11,435 nt of DNA. Origin: Alphaproteobacteria bacterium (GTDB lineage: Bacteria; Pseudomonadota; Alphaproteobacteria; Rickettsiales; SXRF01). The stretch's first letter is position 1. Each line of letters starts with the position of its first letter. Of this stretch, positions 1-6,752 are shown piece by piece. Under the pieces are notes generated by a model. It was not told the origin of the DNA. It did not search any database and worked only from the letters and a program-made list of their open reading frames with translations. The stretch is from the NCBI GenBank assembly GCA_019243895.1, contig JAFATP010000101.1:1-11435 (forward strand). The letters are read 5' to 3'. The translations under genes were made by a program, and so were the position numbers.

Positions 1-3
1 AAG

Positions 4-21
4 AAAAACCGCACGGCGTGC
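4..21 (-). terminator. possible weak terminator after cysC
   Basis: Read on the minus strand, GCAC-GCC-GTGC (4-bp stem, 3-nt loop) is followed by GG and five T residues at 4-8. It lies about 50 nt after the cysC stop codon. The stem is short, so this is only a candidate intrinsic terminator. No gene is visible in 1-69. Confidence 0.3.
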
Positions 22-69
22 TCGCACCATAGGGGCAGGATGGGCAAAAGGCGCCTATCGCCCCGCAGC

Positions 70-675
70 TTACGCATGATGTAACGGGTAATGTTTCCGG
101 ATGTAGGCGACCAGGGCTTCCACCGATTCTGCCACGCTCTGATGCATCGTATCCAAGATTAAGTCCGGGTGTTGCGGCACTTCATACGGGGCGGAAACTC
201 CTGTGAAGTCCTTGATCTGCCCCATCCGCGCCAATTTGTAAAGCCCTTTGATATCTCGCCGCTCGCAGGTTTCGAGATCGGCCTTGACGTAGACTTCATG
301 GAAGCTCGGCGCGGTGGCGCGCGCGGCGGCGCGGTGCGAATGCTCCGGCGAAACGAAGGCGGCGATCACGATATGGCCCGCGCCCGCCAGCAGCGAGGCG
401 ATATGGGCGGCGCGGCGCACGTTCTCCAGCCGTTCTTCCGGCGTGAACCCCAGATCGGAGTTGATGCCGGCGCGCAGGTTATCGCCGTCCAGCGCGTATG
501 TCAGATATCCTTCCGCGAACAATCGGCGCTCCGTCTCCAGCGCCAGGCTGCTCTTTCCCGCGCCGGAGAGCCCGGTGAGCCAGATGACGCCCCCCTTGTG
601 GCCGAAGCGTTTCGCGCGCATCTCCGCGGTTACGCCTGCCCCTACCGGGGTGATGTTGGTGGCCCGAGGGCTCAT
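70..675 (-). CDS. cysC: adenylylsulfate (APS) kinase
   Basis: A 201-aa cytoplasmic kinase that phosphorylates adenosine 5'-phosphosulfate at the 3' position with ATP to give PAPS, the sulfate donor and an intermediate of sulfate assimilation. The Walker A motif GLSGAGKS is at residues 35-42 and DGDNLR at 63-68. The RRAAHIA helix is near 87-93, and FVSP at 107-110 carries the Ser that is conserved in the family. The diagnostic block DIKGLYKLARMGQIKDFTG spans 141-159, followed by APYEVP. Length fits the single-domain enzyme (about 200 aa), with no fused sulfurylase or CysN part. The ATG at 673-675 follows an AGGGAG ribosome-binding site. No cysD, cysN or cysH is adjacent, so the gene stands alone here, divergent from the GST. 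The stop TAA is at 70-72. The assignment is firm; whether the PAPS feeds reduction or sulfation cannot be told. Confidence 0.96.
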   Translation of the reverse strand: MSPRATNITPVGAGVTAEMRAKRFGHKGGVIWLTGLSGAGKSSLALETERRLFAEGYLTYALDGDNLRAGINSDLGFTPEERLENVRRAAHIASLLAGAGHIVIAAFVSPEHSHRAAARATAPSFHEVYVKADLETCERRDIKGLYKLARMGQIKDFTGVSAPYEVPQHPDLILDTMHQSVAESVEALVAYIRKHYPLHHA

Positions 676-721
676 TCGTTTCTCCCTGCCAGGGCGGAAA
701 ACTTACCAGATCAGCCGGGTA

Positions 722-750
722 TTGCAACGGCGGCGGGCAATGCCTATGAT
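722..750 (+). promoter_or_regulatory. sigma70-type promoter of the GST gene
   Basis: TTGCAA (722-727) and TATGAT (745-750) are separated by exactly 17 bp, matching the -35/-10 consensus at 4/6 and 5/6. Transcription would start near 757, giving a leader of about 24 nt with the AGGAGG ribosome-binding site just before the ATG at 781. The -35 hexamer is itself palindromic and lies in the only space available for a cysC promoter on the other strand. Confidence 0.6.
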
Positions 751-780
751 GATAGGCTCATAAATATAGGAGGAAACCCG

Positions 781-1413
781 ATGTACACGCTTTATTATTC
801 CCCCGGCGCCTGCTCAATGGCGATTCATGTGGTGCTGAACGAACTGGGAGCTCCGTTTGAGCTGAAGAAGGTCAGCATCGGCAATGCCAAGCAACCGGAT
901 GCGGAATTGCTGAAGGTGAATCCGCGCGGCTCCGTGCCGGTGCTGGCGGATGACGGGCTGGTGATCCGCGAAGGAGCCGCGATCCTGCTGTGGCTGCTGG
1001 AAAAGCATCCAAACGCGCTGATGCCGCGCGAGGGAAAAGCCCGCGCGCAGGCGCTGGAATGGCTGATGTTCGCCAACGCCACCATGCACCCGGCCTATGG
1101 GCGGATGTTTTTCCTGAATAAGAATATTCCGGATAAAGCGCAAGGCGCCCCCCTGTTGCAGGCGGGGATCGACCACATCAATAAGCTATGGCGGGATGTG
1201 GAAGAGAAGCTCAAAACATCGCGGTATGTGGCGGGAGACGCCTGCACGGTGGGAGACATCGTGCTGGCGGTGATCGCCAATTGGTCCGGCAACCTGCCGG
1301 GCACGGTGGAGCTGGGGCCGAACGTGAAGCGCCTGCTGAAGGACGTTACCTCGCGCCCGGCCTATCAGAAGGCGCTCGCCACCGAGCAGGTGGAATACAA
1401 GGCGGCGGCATAA
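781..1413 (+). CDS. glutathione S-transferase, beta-class-like
   Basis: A 210-aa cytosolic protein predicted to conjugate or reduce electrophiles with glutathione. The N-terminal thioredoxin-like domain (about 1-78) opens with YYSPGACS. Its Cys11 corresponds to the Cys10 that characterises bacterial beta-class GSTs. NPRGSVPVL at 47-55 holds the cis-Pro loop, and REGAAIL at 63-69 the residues that usually bind the glutathione gamma-glutamyl group. The helical C-terminal domain has MHPAYGRMF at 102-110, where His103 is near the active-site His of the class. It also has the N-capping box AGDACTVGDI at 151-160. The frame is open upstream to 169, but this ATG is chosen because AGGAGG sits immediately before it, homology starts here, and the upstream part runs antisense through cysC. 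The substrate is unknown. Confidence 0.93.
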   Translation: MYTLYYSPGACSMAIHVVLNELGAPFELKKVSIGNAKQPDAELLKVNPRGSVPVLADDGLVIREGAAILLWLLEKHPNALMPREGKARAQALEWLMFANATMHPAYGRMFFLNKNIPDKAQGAPLLQAGIDHINKLWRDVEEKLKTSRYVAGDACTVGDIVLAVIANWSGNLPGTVELGPNVKRLLKDVTSRPAYQKALATEQVEYKAAA

Positions 1414-1420
1414 ACAATGA

Positions 1421-1442
1421 GAGCGGCTCCGCGGAGCCGCTC
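1421..1442. terminator. GC-rich palindrome between convergent genes
   Basis: This is a perfect 22-bp palindrome 7 bp after the GST stop. It can fold as a 9-bp stem (GAGCGGCTC / GAGCCGCTC) with a CGCG loop, and on the plus strand it is followed by TGCTTCTTCC. The T tract is poor, so an intrinsic terminator is plausible but not certain. Being symmetrical, it could also act on transcripts arriving from the ydcH-like gene. Confidence 0.55.
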
Positions 1443-1459
1443 TGCTTCTTCCATTCATG

Positions 1460-1476
1460 CCGGGCGCGACGCCCGG
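1460..1476. terminator. second hairpin, after the YdcH-like gene
   Basis: CCGGGCG-CGA-CGCCCGG forms a 7-bp, all-GC stem with a 3-nt loop. It lies 11 bp past the stop of the minus-strand YdcH-like gene. No T run follows on either strand. It may work with the neighbouring palindrome as a bidirectional stop or as an RNA 3'-end stabiliser. Confidence 0.4.
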
Positions 1477-1487
1477 AGGTCTTGCCT

Positions 1488-1682
1488 TTAGGAAGCCGAA
1501 GCGCCGGATTTCTTAAGTTGCATGAAATAATGCTGCATCTCCTCCTTCAAGCGGAGGTTCTGCTTTTTCAGGTAGCTGATCAGCGCGAAATCCGGAGAAG
1601 GGTGGGCCATCTCCTCAGTGATACGTTGCTTAAGTTCGGTGCGTTTGGTGGCGATGGCCTGGATATGCGCTTCGATAGACAT
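1488..1682 (-). CDS. YdcH family (DUF465) small protein
   Basis: A 64-aa, mostly helical protein without signal peptide or membrane segment. The C-terminal half, LKKQNLRLKEEM at about 38-49, matches the conserved core of the DUF465/YdcH family. These are short coiled-coil-like proteins, common in proteobacteria and often found in several copies in Alphaproteobacteria. Their biochemical role is not established. The N-terminal half (IQAIATKRTELKQRI) is also amphipathic, so a helical hairpin is likely. AGAGGT precedes the ATG at 1680-1682 by a suitable distance. The gene is transcribed alone from a near-consensus promoter and ends convergent to the GST. A strong dedicated promoter for so small a protein suggests a high or regulated level. 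Confidence 0.85.
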   Translation of the reverse strand: MSIEAHIQAIATKRTELKQRITEEMAHPSPDFALISYLKKQNLRLKEEMQHYFMQLKKSGASAS

Positions 1683-1716
1683 AAGCTTACCTCTGCTGCT
1701 GTTGTTGGATCGATAT

Positions 1717-1730
1717 GACTCAGGCGAGTC
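1717..1730. promoter_or_regulatory. inverted GANTC pair at the ydcH-like start site
   Basis: GACTC-AGGC-GAGTC is a 5-bp inverted repeat whose two arms are both GANTC, the sequence methylated by CcrM in Alphaproteobacteria. It lies just downstream of the TATAAT box of the minus-strand promoter, around the expected transcription start. In the RNA it could form a small 5' hairpin. Methylation control is an inference from the motif only. Confidence 0.35.
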
Positions 1731-1737
1731 ACCCTAC

Positions 1738-1766
1738 ATTATAAAAAACCCTGCAATTTATGACAA
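1738..1766 (-). promoter_or_regulatory. strong sigma70-type promoter of the YdcH-like gene
   Basis: On the minus strand, TTGTCA (complement of 1761-1766) and a perfect TATAAT (complement of 1738-1743) are spaced 17 bp apart, giving 11 of 12 consensus positions. The predicted start near 1730 leaves a leader of about 48 nt. The element lies in an AT-rich island within GC-rich DNA. Confidence 0.75.
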
Positions 1767-1781
1767 GTGAATAGTATGTCA
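1761..1781. promoter_or_regulatory. possible operator overlapping the -35 box
   Basis: TGACA (1761-1765) and TGTCA (1777-1781) form an inverted repeat with an 11-bp gap. Half-site centres are 16 bp apart, so they do not fall exactly on one face of the helix. The inner arm coincides with the -35 hexamer of the YdcH-like gene, so a bound dimer would block the promoter. No regulator is visible in the window, and the arms are short. Confidence 0.25.
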
Positions 1782-1826
1782 AGCATAATTAATTGTTTTT
1801 TGTAGTCCCTTTGCGAAAAGATCTCT

Positions 1827-1846
1827 TTCCGCCTGAAAAAGCGGAA
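1827..1846 (-). terminator. candidate terminator after the TPR protein gene
   Basis: Read on the minus strand, TTCCGC and GCGGAA form a 6-bp stem around an 8-nt loop that begins with five T residues. It starts 7 bp after the TAA at 1854-1856. TCTTTT occurs a few bases further on. It is the only hairpin before the next promoter. Confidence 0.4.
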
Positions 1847-1853
1847 CCCTTCT

Positions 1854-4800
1854 TTAAGGCGTAGCTGCCGGTGCCAGCGCGGGAGCAGCCGGGGCGGGAG
1901 GCGGCGCGACGGGCGGGGTTTCCTCCGTGTTTTCAGCAGTAATCACCCGATAATTATGCAGAAAATTTCGTACCTCATCGAAATTCTTCAGCAGGTCGGC
2001 GAAGCGGTCCGGCGTTACCGGAATGTTCTCGCGCGTAATGAAATCGAAAACCGCCTTGCGCGGGCTTTCCGTCATCAGCGGGCCGAAATAGTCGCGCAAA
2101 TAGCGCAGCTGGTCCTGCTCATGCATGGCGGTATAGGCCAGTGCCAGCTGCACCAGCCGCTCCGCTTCGCGCGGCGAGGCGGGCGCCGTGGGCGAAATCC
2201 GGTTTTTCAGCGAGGCTTCCACGGTGGCGATCACCTTCGGCCAGTCTTTCTGTTTCCAGTAGCTGCGCAGGCGGATGTCATCAGCCTCTTCCACCGTGTC
2301 ATTGGAAATCAAGGCCAGGGCGTTGCGGTACTGGCCGGTTTCCATCATGCCCCGCGCCGCCAGATAATCCCGCTCGGTGCGCAGCGGCTCCGGATTGTCG
2401 CCATACATGGAAGCCTGCAATGCCGTCAGCGCTTTTTCCGGCTCGCGGTTCAGCAGGTAAATGCGCGCCAGTTTGGCGCCGGCGCGGCTACGGGCGGTTT
2501 TTTCATAGGTGAATCGCACGCGCTGTTCCAGCAGCGCGGCGGCCTGCTCCAGCAAGTCCAGCGACACCAGCCGGTCGGCCAGGCCTTCCACGATGCGGTC
2601 GCCGGTTTCGTCCGACGGCGTCAGGTCGCGGTAGTCATAATAAAGTGCGAGCTGGGTGAGGGGTGGCAGCGCATCGGCACCGCCGCGGTCGAACAGCTCG
2701 ATGAACACCGCGCTCATTTTCGGCAATGCCTCGGCGGTCTGAGGCGTGTTGGGGAAAGCACTGGCCATGTCGCGCCATGCGCCCAGCGCGTTCACGTAGT
2801 CCTTGCGCTGCTGGTATAAATCGCCCAGCGCCGCCAGCACTTCCAGCTCCAGCGCATCGCCGCGCCACGTCAGCCGCAGGCGCTCCAGGGCGGCGATCGC
2901 CTGATCCTGCGTCAGCGCGCGGGCCTTCATTTGCTGCCCGATCAGCGCGAACTGCGCCCGGGCCACCACCACGGGATTGGTGCCGGTATCCACCAGGCCC
3001 TGCCATGCGCCTACCGCGTCCGGCAGCTTTCCCGTGCCGGCGGAAATCTTGGCGGTAAGGAAGGCGATATAATCGCCGATGCCCTGTGTCAGCGCTTCTT
3101 CGTGCTTCAGCGTGTCGAGGATTTTCACCGCCGCGATGTAATCGCTTGCTCCCACCGCGCGGTCGGCGGCCACAATCGCCAGGCGCTGCTGAAATTTCAC
3201 CGGGTAATAGCGGATGTAAGGCTCGTAATAGGCGAGATAGTCGAAGCGCTGGTTTGGCGTGCCCAGCAGCTCCGCCGTCATCGCGCGCCAATAGCGCATT
3301 TCCGGCAGCGCCGCCAGCTCCGGCGCGGCGAAGTCCTGACCGGCGTCGGCGAAACGGTACATCAGGAAATCCGCCGCCCCCAGCAACGCGCTTAAGTGAT
3401 TGCTGATGAAAAACTGCGAATCAATGCGCCGGATCTGTTGCAGCATGCCGATGGCTTCCACCGCCATCCCCTCGTTCAGATAGAATTGCGCGAGCTGCAA
3501 CCGCAGCGGATTTGCCGCCGCCGTGCCGGTTTTGGCGGCGATGGCCAACTGCATTGCCTGCACTTTCTCAATGAAGGAATGCTTATCGTCTCCCTGCCAG
3601 GCGGCAGCGGGGAATAGTGTCGCCGCGCCGGGCAATTTCTCTGTCTTTACCGCCATTTCGGGCGGTGGCGGAAGATTAGGCGAAAGGGTGGCGCCACGGG
3701 CGGTGGTGACGCGCAAGCCGCTCAATAGCGGCTGGGCCACCGTGTCGTCGGCGATGGCGTGAATCACAATACCTTGAACGCTCTCGTTAACGGTGAAATC
3801 CACGAAACGGCGCGCGGGAAAGATGCCGCGTCCAGGTTGATAGCTGGGAGTGATGATCAGCCGGTCGCCCAGCGCCGGATCGTCTACGCGCAGCGGCTCC
3901 GCCAATTCAGACGCCTGAATGAAGACATAAGGCGGCAGGGGCGGCGCGGTGCTGGTGTCAATGCGCAGGCGTTCCGGCGGCGGCGAGGGAATGCCGAGCG
4001 TCACCTGCCATTCGAACGTCGTTTCCGCCTTAGTGACAGAGGCGCCTTGCGCATGCGCTACGCGCAGCACGGTGGCATCTCCCACCACGGCGGGGTGCAT
4101 GAGCGGATAAAGATCGGGCGCGGTTTCCCTCACTGCATCCAGATCCAGCGTGACCGGTTTATTAAAGACAATCCAGAGTTCCCCGTCCTGTGCGAATACG
4201 GCCGATGCGACGCGCTGCCGCCACGGGAAGCGCAGCACAGTGCCTTCCGGCGAAGGGGAGGCGAAAATGCGCAAGACCTTGCCGTCATCCGGGGACACGG
4301 GGCTTGGCGCCGCTTTGGGGGGTGCGGTGGCGGGAGTGCCGGCGCTGGGCGCCAGCTGCGCCAGCAGCGCAGGCGAGGGTTGCGGCTGTGCGGCGGGCGC
4401 AGGGAGTGCCGCCACACGCGGCGATGGCGGGAGCGTTGGCGCGGCCGTGGCGAGTGTCGCGCCAGCAGGAGCTGTTTTCGCGGCGGGGGACGCGGATGCC
4501 AGCGATTTCGGTTCCCGGCGGATGCGCGCATGCATATGCGCGTGCGGCGGACGTTCCGGAGCATCCACCGCCGCTGCCTCCGGTACAGTTTTACTCTCCG
4601 CCGCCGCTTCGGCGCGGCGCGGCGGCAGGATATCGACGCCATTAATAGTGCCGCTGACAAAGCTGCGAATGCGGTAATTATCGTTTAGGGTCAGCAGGAG
4701 CGTCTTGCCGTCGGAGGAGGTCTGCGCATGGTCGATATACGCCGATAACTGCGAGACCAGCGGCGAAAGATCGGAGCGGGCGGTACGGTCGAAGGTGATA

Positions 4801-5000
4801 GCAAGCACATTTCCATGCATCTCCGCCTGGAGGAAGGTGGTGCGCGGCCATTCGAACGTGATCCGTGCGAAATCCCGAAGTTTTTCCCCGCGCACCACCG
4901 GCACTCCTTCACCGGCGGAAATCAAGGTGGCGGGCAGTGTGCAAAGCACTGCCAGCATCCATCCGCCAAGAGAGGCTCTATGCCATGCGCGCATACGCAT
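1854..5000 (-). CDS. large exported TPR-repeat protein with tandem beta domains
   Basis: An exported protein of about 1048 aa that I do not recognise as a named family. A signal peptide is clear: Arg-rich start, hydrophobic WMLAVLCTLPATLIS at about 14-28, then a likely cut near AGEG. Two beta-type domains, about 45-125 and 240-335, share a pattern of ITFEWP / LRFPW followed by VLAITFD / LWIVFN. They resemble AMIN-like envelope domains and may be a duplication. An Ala/Pro linker (about 130-235) joins them. A further beta segment runs to about 440. The rest (about 470-990) is helical with TPR-like pairs, and the tail is Pro/Ala-rich. The frame also allows TTG at 5015 and ATG at 4994; ATG at 5000 gives a compact signal peptide, but no good ribosome-binding site separates the choices. 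A periplasmic scaffold is inferred, perhaps peptidoglycan-associated. Confidence 0.85.
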   Translation of the reverse strand: MRMRAWHRASLGGWMLAVLCTLPATLISAGEGVPVVRGEKLRDFARITFEWPRTTFLQAEMHGNVLAITFDRTARSDLSPLVSQLSAYIDHAQTSSDGKTLLLTLNDNYRIRSFVSGTINGVDILPPRRAEAAAESKTVPEAAAVDAPERPPHAHMHARIRREPKSLASASPAAKTAPAGATLATAAPTLPPSPRVAALPAPAAQPQPSPALLAQLAPSAGTPATAPPKAAPSPVSPDDGKVLRIFASPSPEGTVLRFPWRQRVASAVFAQDGELWIVFNKPVTLDLDAVRETAPDLYPLMHPAVVGDATVLRVAHAQGASVTKAETTFEWQVTLGIPSPPPERLRIDTSTAPPLPPYVFIQASELAEPLRVDDPALGDRLIITPSYQPGRGIFPARRFVDFTVNESVQGIVIHAIADDTVAQPLLSGLRVTTARGATLSPNLPPPPEMAVKTEKLPGAATLFPAAAWQGDDKHSFIEKVQAMQLAIAAKTGTAAANPLRLQLAQFYLNEGMAVEAIGMLQQIRRIDSQFFISNHLSALLGAADFLMYRFADAGQDFAAPELAALPEMRYWRAMTAELLGTPNQRFDYLAYYEPYIRYYPVKFQQRLAIVAADRAVGASDYIAAVKILDTLKHEEALTQGIGDYIAFLTAKISAGTGKLPDAVGAWQGLVDTGTNPVVVARAQFALIGQQMKARALTQDQAIAALERLRLTWRGDALELEVLAALGDLYQQRKDYVNALGAWRDMASAFPNTPQTAEALPKMSAVFIELFDRGGADALPPLTQLALYYDYRDLTPSDETGDRIVEGLADRLVSLDLLEQAAALLEQRVRFTYEKTARSRAGAKLARIYLLNREPEKALTALQASMYGDNPEPLRTERDYLAARGMMETGQYRNALALISNDTVEEADDIRLRSYWKQKDWPKVIATVEASLKNRISPTAPASPREAERLVQLALAYTAMHEQDQLRYLRDYFGPLMTESPRKAVFDFITRENIPVTPDRFADLLKNFDEVRNFLHNYRVITAENTEETPPVAPPPAPAAPALAPAATP

Positions 5001-5039
5001 AAGTTGTAGCGCCAACGGGAACGATTGTCTTGCTGGAAG

Positions 5040-5048
5040 TGATATGAT
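5040..5048 (+). promoter_or_regulatory. extended -10 promoter of the iscX operon
   Basis: TGA-TATGAT is an extended -10 element (TGn at 5040-5042, TATGAT at 5043-5048). The predicted start near 5055 leaves a leader of about 29 nt carrying AGGAGG (5066-5071) and AAGGA (5074-5078) before the iscX ATG at 5084. No good -35 box lies at 16-18 bp, as is usual for extended -10 promoters. No IscR-like site was recognised. Confidence 0.45.
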
Positions 5049-5083
5049 AACGGTGGAGAAGACGCAGGAGGATAAGGAACGAT

Positions 5084-5278
5084 ATGCGCTGGCTCGACAT
5101 ACGTGAAATCGCCATCCGCCTGGACGAATTGCACCCGGATGCCGACCCCGTCCATTTGAGGTTCACGGATTTGCGCCGGTGGGTGGTGGCGCTGCCGGAG
5201 TTTAACGATGCGCCGGACGGCTGCAACGAAAAGATTCTTGAAGCTATCCAGCAGGCATGGATCGAAGAGCGCGATTAA
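5084..5278 (+). CDS. iscX: Fe-S cluster assembly accessory protein IscX
   Basis: A 64-aa acidic cytoplasmic protein. In E. coli the family member (66 aa) binds the cysteine desulfurase IscS and iron, and tunes Fe-S cluster assembly together with frataxin. The signature is plain: REIAIRL at 7-13, RFTDLRRW at 26-33, then an acidic stretch and NEKILEAIQQAW at 48-59 followed by Glu and Asp. AAGGA lies 5 nt before the ATG and AGGAGG a little further up. The gene normally closes an isc-hsc-fdx operon; here it instead leads an operon with tsaE, amgK and murU, starting two bases before the likely tsaE ATG. Other isc genes are absent from the window. The family call is firm; why it sits here is unknown. 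Confidence 0.93.
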   Translation: MRWLDIREIAIRLDELHPDADPVHLRFTDLRRWVVALPEFNDAPDGCNEKILEAIQQAWIEERD

Positions 5279-5280
5279 AA

Positions 5281-5745
5281 ATGCAGCGGCGGCTGGAAAA
5301 CGAGCGGGAAACCGCCGCCGTCGCGCAGGCGCTGGCATTGCGCGCGCGGCCGGGGGATTGTTTTGCATTAAGCGGGGAGCTGGGCGCAGGAAAGACCTGC
5401 TTCGCGCGGGCTTTCATCCGCGCGCTGGCGGGAGACGAAACGGAAGTACCCAGCCCCACCTTCATGCTGCTGCAAAGCTATGACGGCACGCTGGCGGACG
5501 GCGCGCCGGTGGCCATCGCCCACTGGGATCTATACCGCATTGCCTCCGCATCGGCGCTGGGGGAGCTGGGGCTGGAGGAGGGGCTCGCCTCCAACATCAC
5601 GCTGGTCGAATGGCCGCAGGTTGCGTCAAGCCTGCTGCCGGAGGATCGCTTAAACCTGCATTTCCGCATGGGCAACGGCAGCGAGCGCACGCTTTCCTGC
5701 GAAGGAAGCGCGGAGTGGCGCAAGCGACTGAAGGGCGCGTTATGA
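5281..5745 (+). CDS. tsaE: tRNA t6A biosynthesis ATPase TsaE
   Basis: A 154-aa P-loop ATPase. With TsaD and TsaB it forms the complex that places threonylcarbamoyl on A37 of ANN-decoding tRNAs, and its ATP hydrolysis drives turnover. Walker A GELGAGKT is at 32-39, the family motif VPSPTF at 56-61, HWDLYRI at 81-87, and the Walker B-like VEWP at 109-112. Length matches the family. An in-frame ATG at 5257 would overlap iscX by 22 bases; the ATG at 5281 is preferred because it leaves about 30 residues before the P-loop, the usual spacing. Neither start has a strong ribosome-binding site, so coupling to iscX translation is likely. The TGA stop overlaps the next ATG by four bases. tsaB and tsaD are not in the window. 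Confidence 0.93.
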   Translation: MQRRLENERETAAVAQALALRARPGDCFALSGELGAGKTCFARAFIRALAGDETEVPSPTFMLLQSYDGTLADGAPVAIAHWDLYRIASASALGELGLEEGLASNITLVEWPQVASSLLPEDRLNLHFRMGNGSERTLSCEGSAEWRKRLKGAL

Positions 5746-6752
5746 GCGTGGCGCGCGCGCAGGCGATGGAAGCGTTTTTAGAGCGCTGCGGCTGGACCGA
5801 AGCGGCGCGCGAGCCGCTGGCGGGCGATGCCTCGTTCCGCCGCTATACGCGGCTGCGGCAGGAAGGCAGGACGGCGATGCTGATGGATGCGCCGCCGCCG
5901 CAGGAGGACGTAAGACCATATCTGGCGATAGCACGGCATTTGAGCGCTTGCGGCTATGCCGCGCCCTGCCTGCTCGGAGAAGACGCGGCGCAGGGGTTCG
6001 TGCTGCTGGAGGATCTGGGAGACGCGCTATTCACCCCGGCGCTGGCGCAGGACAACCGCGACGAGCCGGCGCTATACCGCGCGGCGGTTGGCGTGCTGGC
6101 GGCATGGGCGAAGAATCCCGCGATGCGAAACGGGAAGCTCCCGATGGCGCCTTATGACACCGCCGCCTATCTGCGGGAAGCGGAGCTGTTTGCCGAATGG
6201 CTGCTGCCGCAATTATTACCGGCGGCGCAGCGGGAGACGGCGCGGGCGGAGTATTCGCAGCTTTGGCGGGACATTCTGCGCGAAAACTCACTGCCTGCCG
6301 AGATATTCGTGCATCGGGATTACCACGCGGATAATTTAATTTGGCTGCCTAAGCGCCAGGGAGTTGCGCGGGTGGGGTTGCTGGATTTTCAGGACGCGCT
6401 GGTGGGACATGCCGCATACGACCTGGTTTCATTGCTGGAGGATGCGCGCCGCGACGTGCCCAAGGCGCTCGCGGCGGAGTTGCGGGAGCAGTATATGCGC
6501 GAGACGGGCGTGAACCGGGAGGATTTCCTGCGCGCCTACGCCGTGCTGGGTGCACAGCGCAATTGCAAGATACTCGGCATTTTCGTGCGGCTGTGGCGGC
6601 GGGACGGCAAGGCGCATTATCTTTCCTACCTGCCACGCGTATGGCGGCACCTGGAAGGCGATTTGCAGCATCCCGCGCTTGAGCGCTTGCGGGCATGGAT
6701 GGACCGCACACTCCCCGAAGCCGCGCGCGGCGCATTGCCGGTGCATGGCTGA
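5742..6752 (+). CDS. amgK: anomeric MurNAc/GlcNAc kinase AmgK
   Basis: A 336-aa kinase of the aminoglycoside phosphotransferase fold. AmgK phosphorylates N-acetylmuramate (and GlcNAc) at the anomeric carbon, the first step of the peptidoglycan recycling bypass that avoids de novo UDP-MurNAc synthesis and is associated with fosfomycin tolerance in other bacteria. The catalytic loop HRDYHADNLIW is at 191-201 (Asp193, Asn198). The metal-binding LLDFQDA is at 213-219 (Asp215), followed by AYDLVSLLEDAR at 225-236. The N-lobe has GDASFRRYTRL at 28-38 in place of a glycine loop, as is typical of this subfamily. The start overlaps the tsaE stop (ATGA) and the end overlaps murU by 8 bp. On sequence alone it could be called a generic phosphotransferase; the murU partner settles it. 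Confidence 0.92.
   Translation: MSVARAQAMEAFLERCGWTEAAREPLAGDASFRRYTRLRQEGRTAMLMDAPPPQEDVRPYLAIARHLSACGYAAPCLLGEDAAQGFVLLEDLGDALFTPALAQDNRDEPALYRAAVGVLAAWAKNPAMRNGKLPMAPYDTAAYLREAELFAEWLLPQLLPAAQRETARAEYSQLWRDILRENSLPAEIFVHRDYHADNLIWLPKRQGVARVGLLDFQDALVGHAAYDLVSLLEDARRDVPKALAAELREQYMRETGVNREDFLRAYAVLGAQRNCKILGIFVRLWRRDGKAHYLSYLPRVWRHLEGDLQHPALERLRAWMDRTLPEAARGALPVHG

Noticed and set aside
169..780. A longer GST frame starting at 169, giving 414 aa
   Set aside because: The first 204 codons run antisense through cysC and have no GST homology. A ribosome-binding site and the GST N terminus both begin at 781.
1754..1782. A second promoter using the perfect TTGACA (minus strand, 1777-1782)
   Set aside because: At 17 bp the would-be -10 is AAATTG, and no better hexamer lies at 16-18 bp. 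TTGTCA-17-TATAAT is far superior.
1956..2819. A 287-aa plus-strand frame
   Set aside because: It lies wholly antisense to the TPR protein gene, is rich in Gln, Arg and His as expected of a GC-rich shadow frame, and has no recognisable motif.
3759..4688. A 309-aa plus-strand frame opposite the Ala/Pro linker
   Set aside because: Its extreme Arg/Gly content mirrors the Pro/Ala-coding strand. There is no start signal, and the minus strand carries a coherent exported protein.
4922..5368. A 148-aa minus-strand frame crossing iscX
   Set aside because: It is antisense to iscX and the tsaE start, both of which match known families; its composition is that of a shadow.
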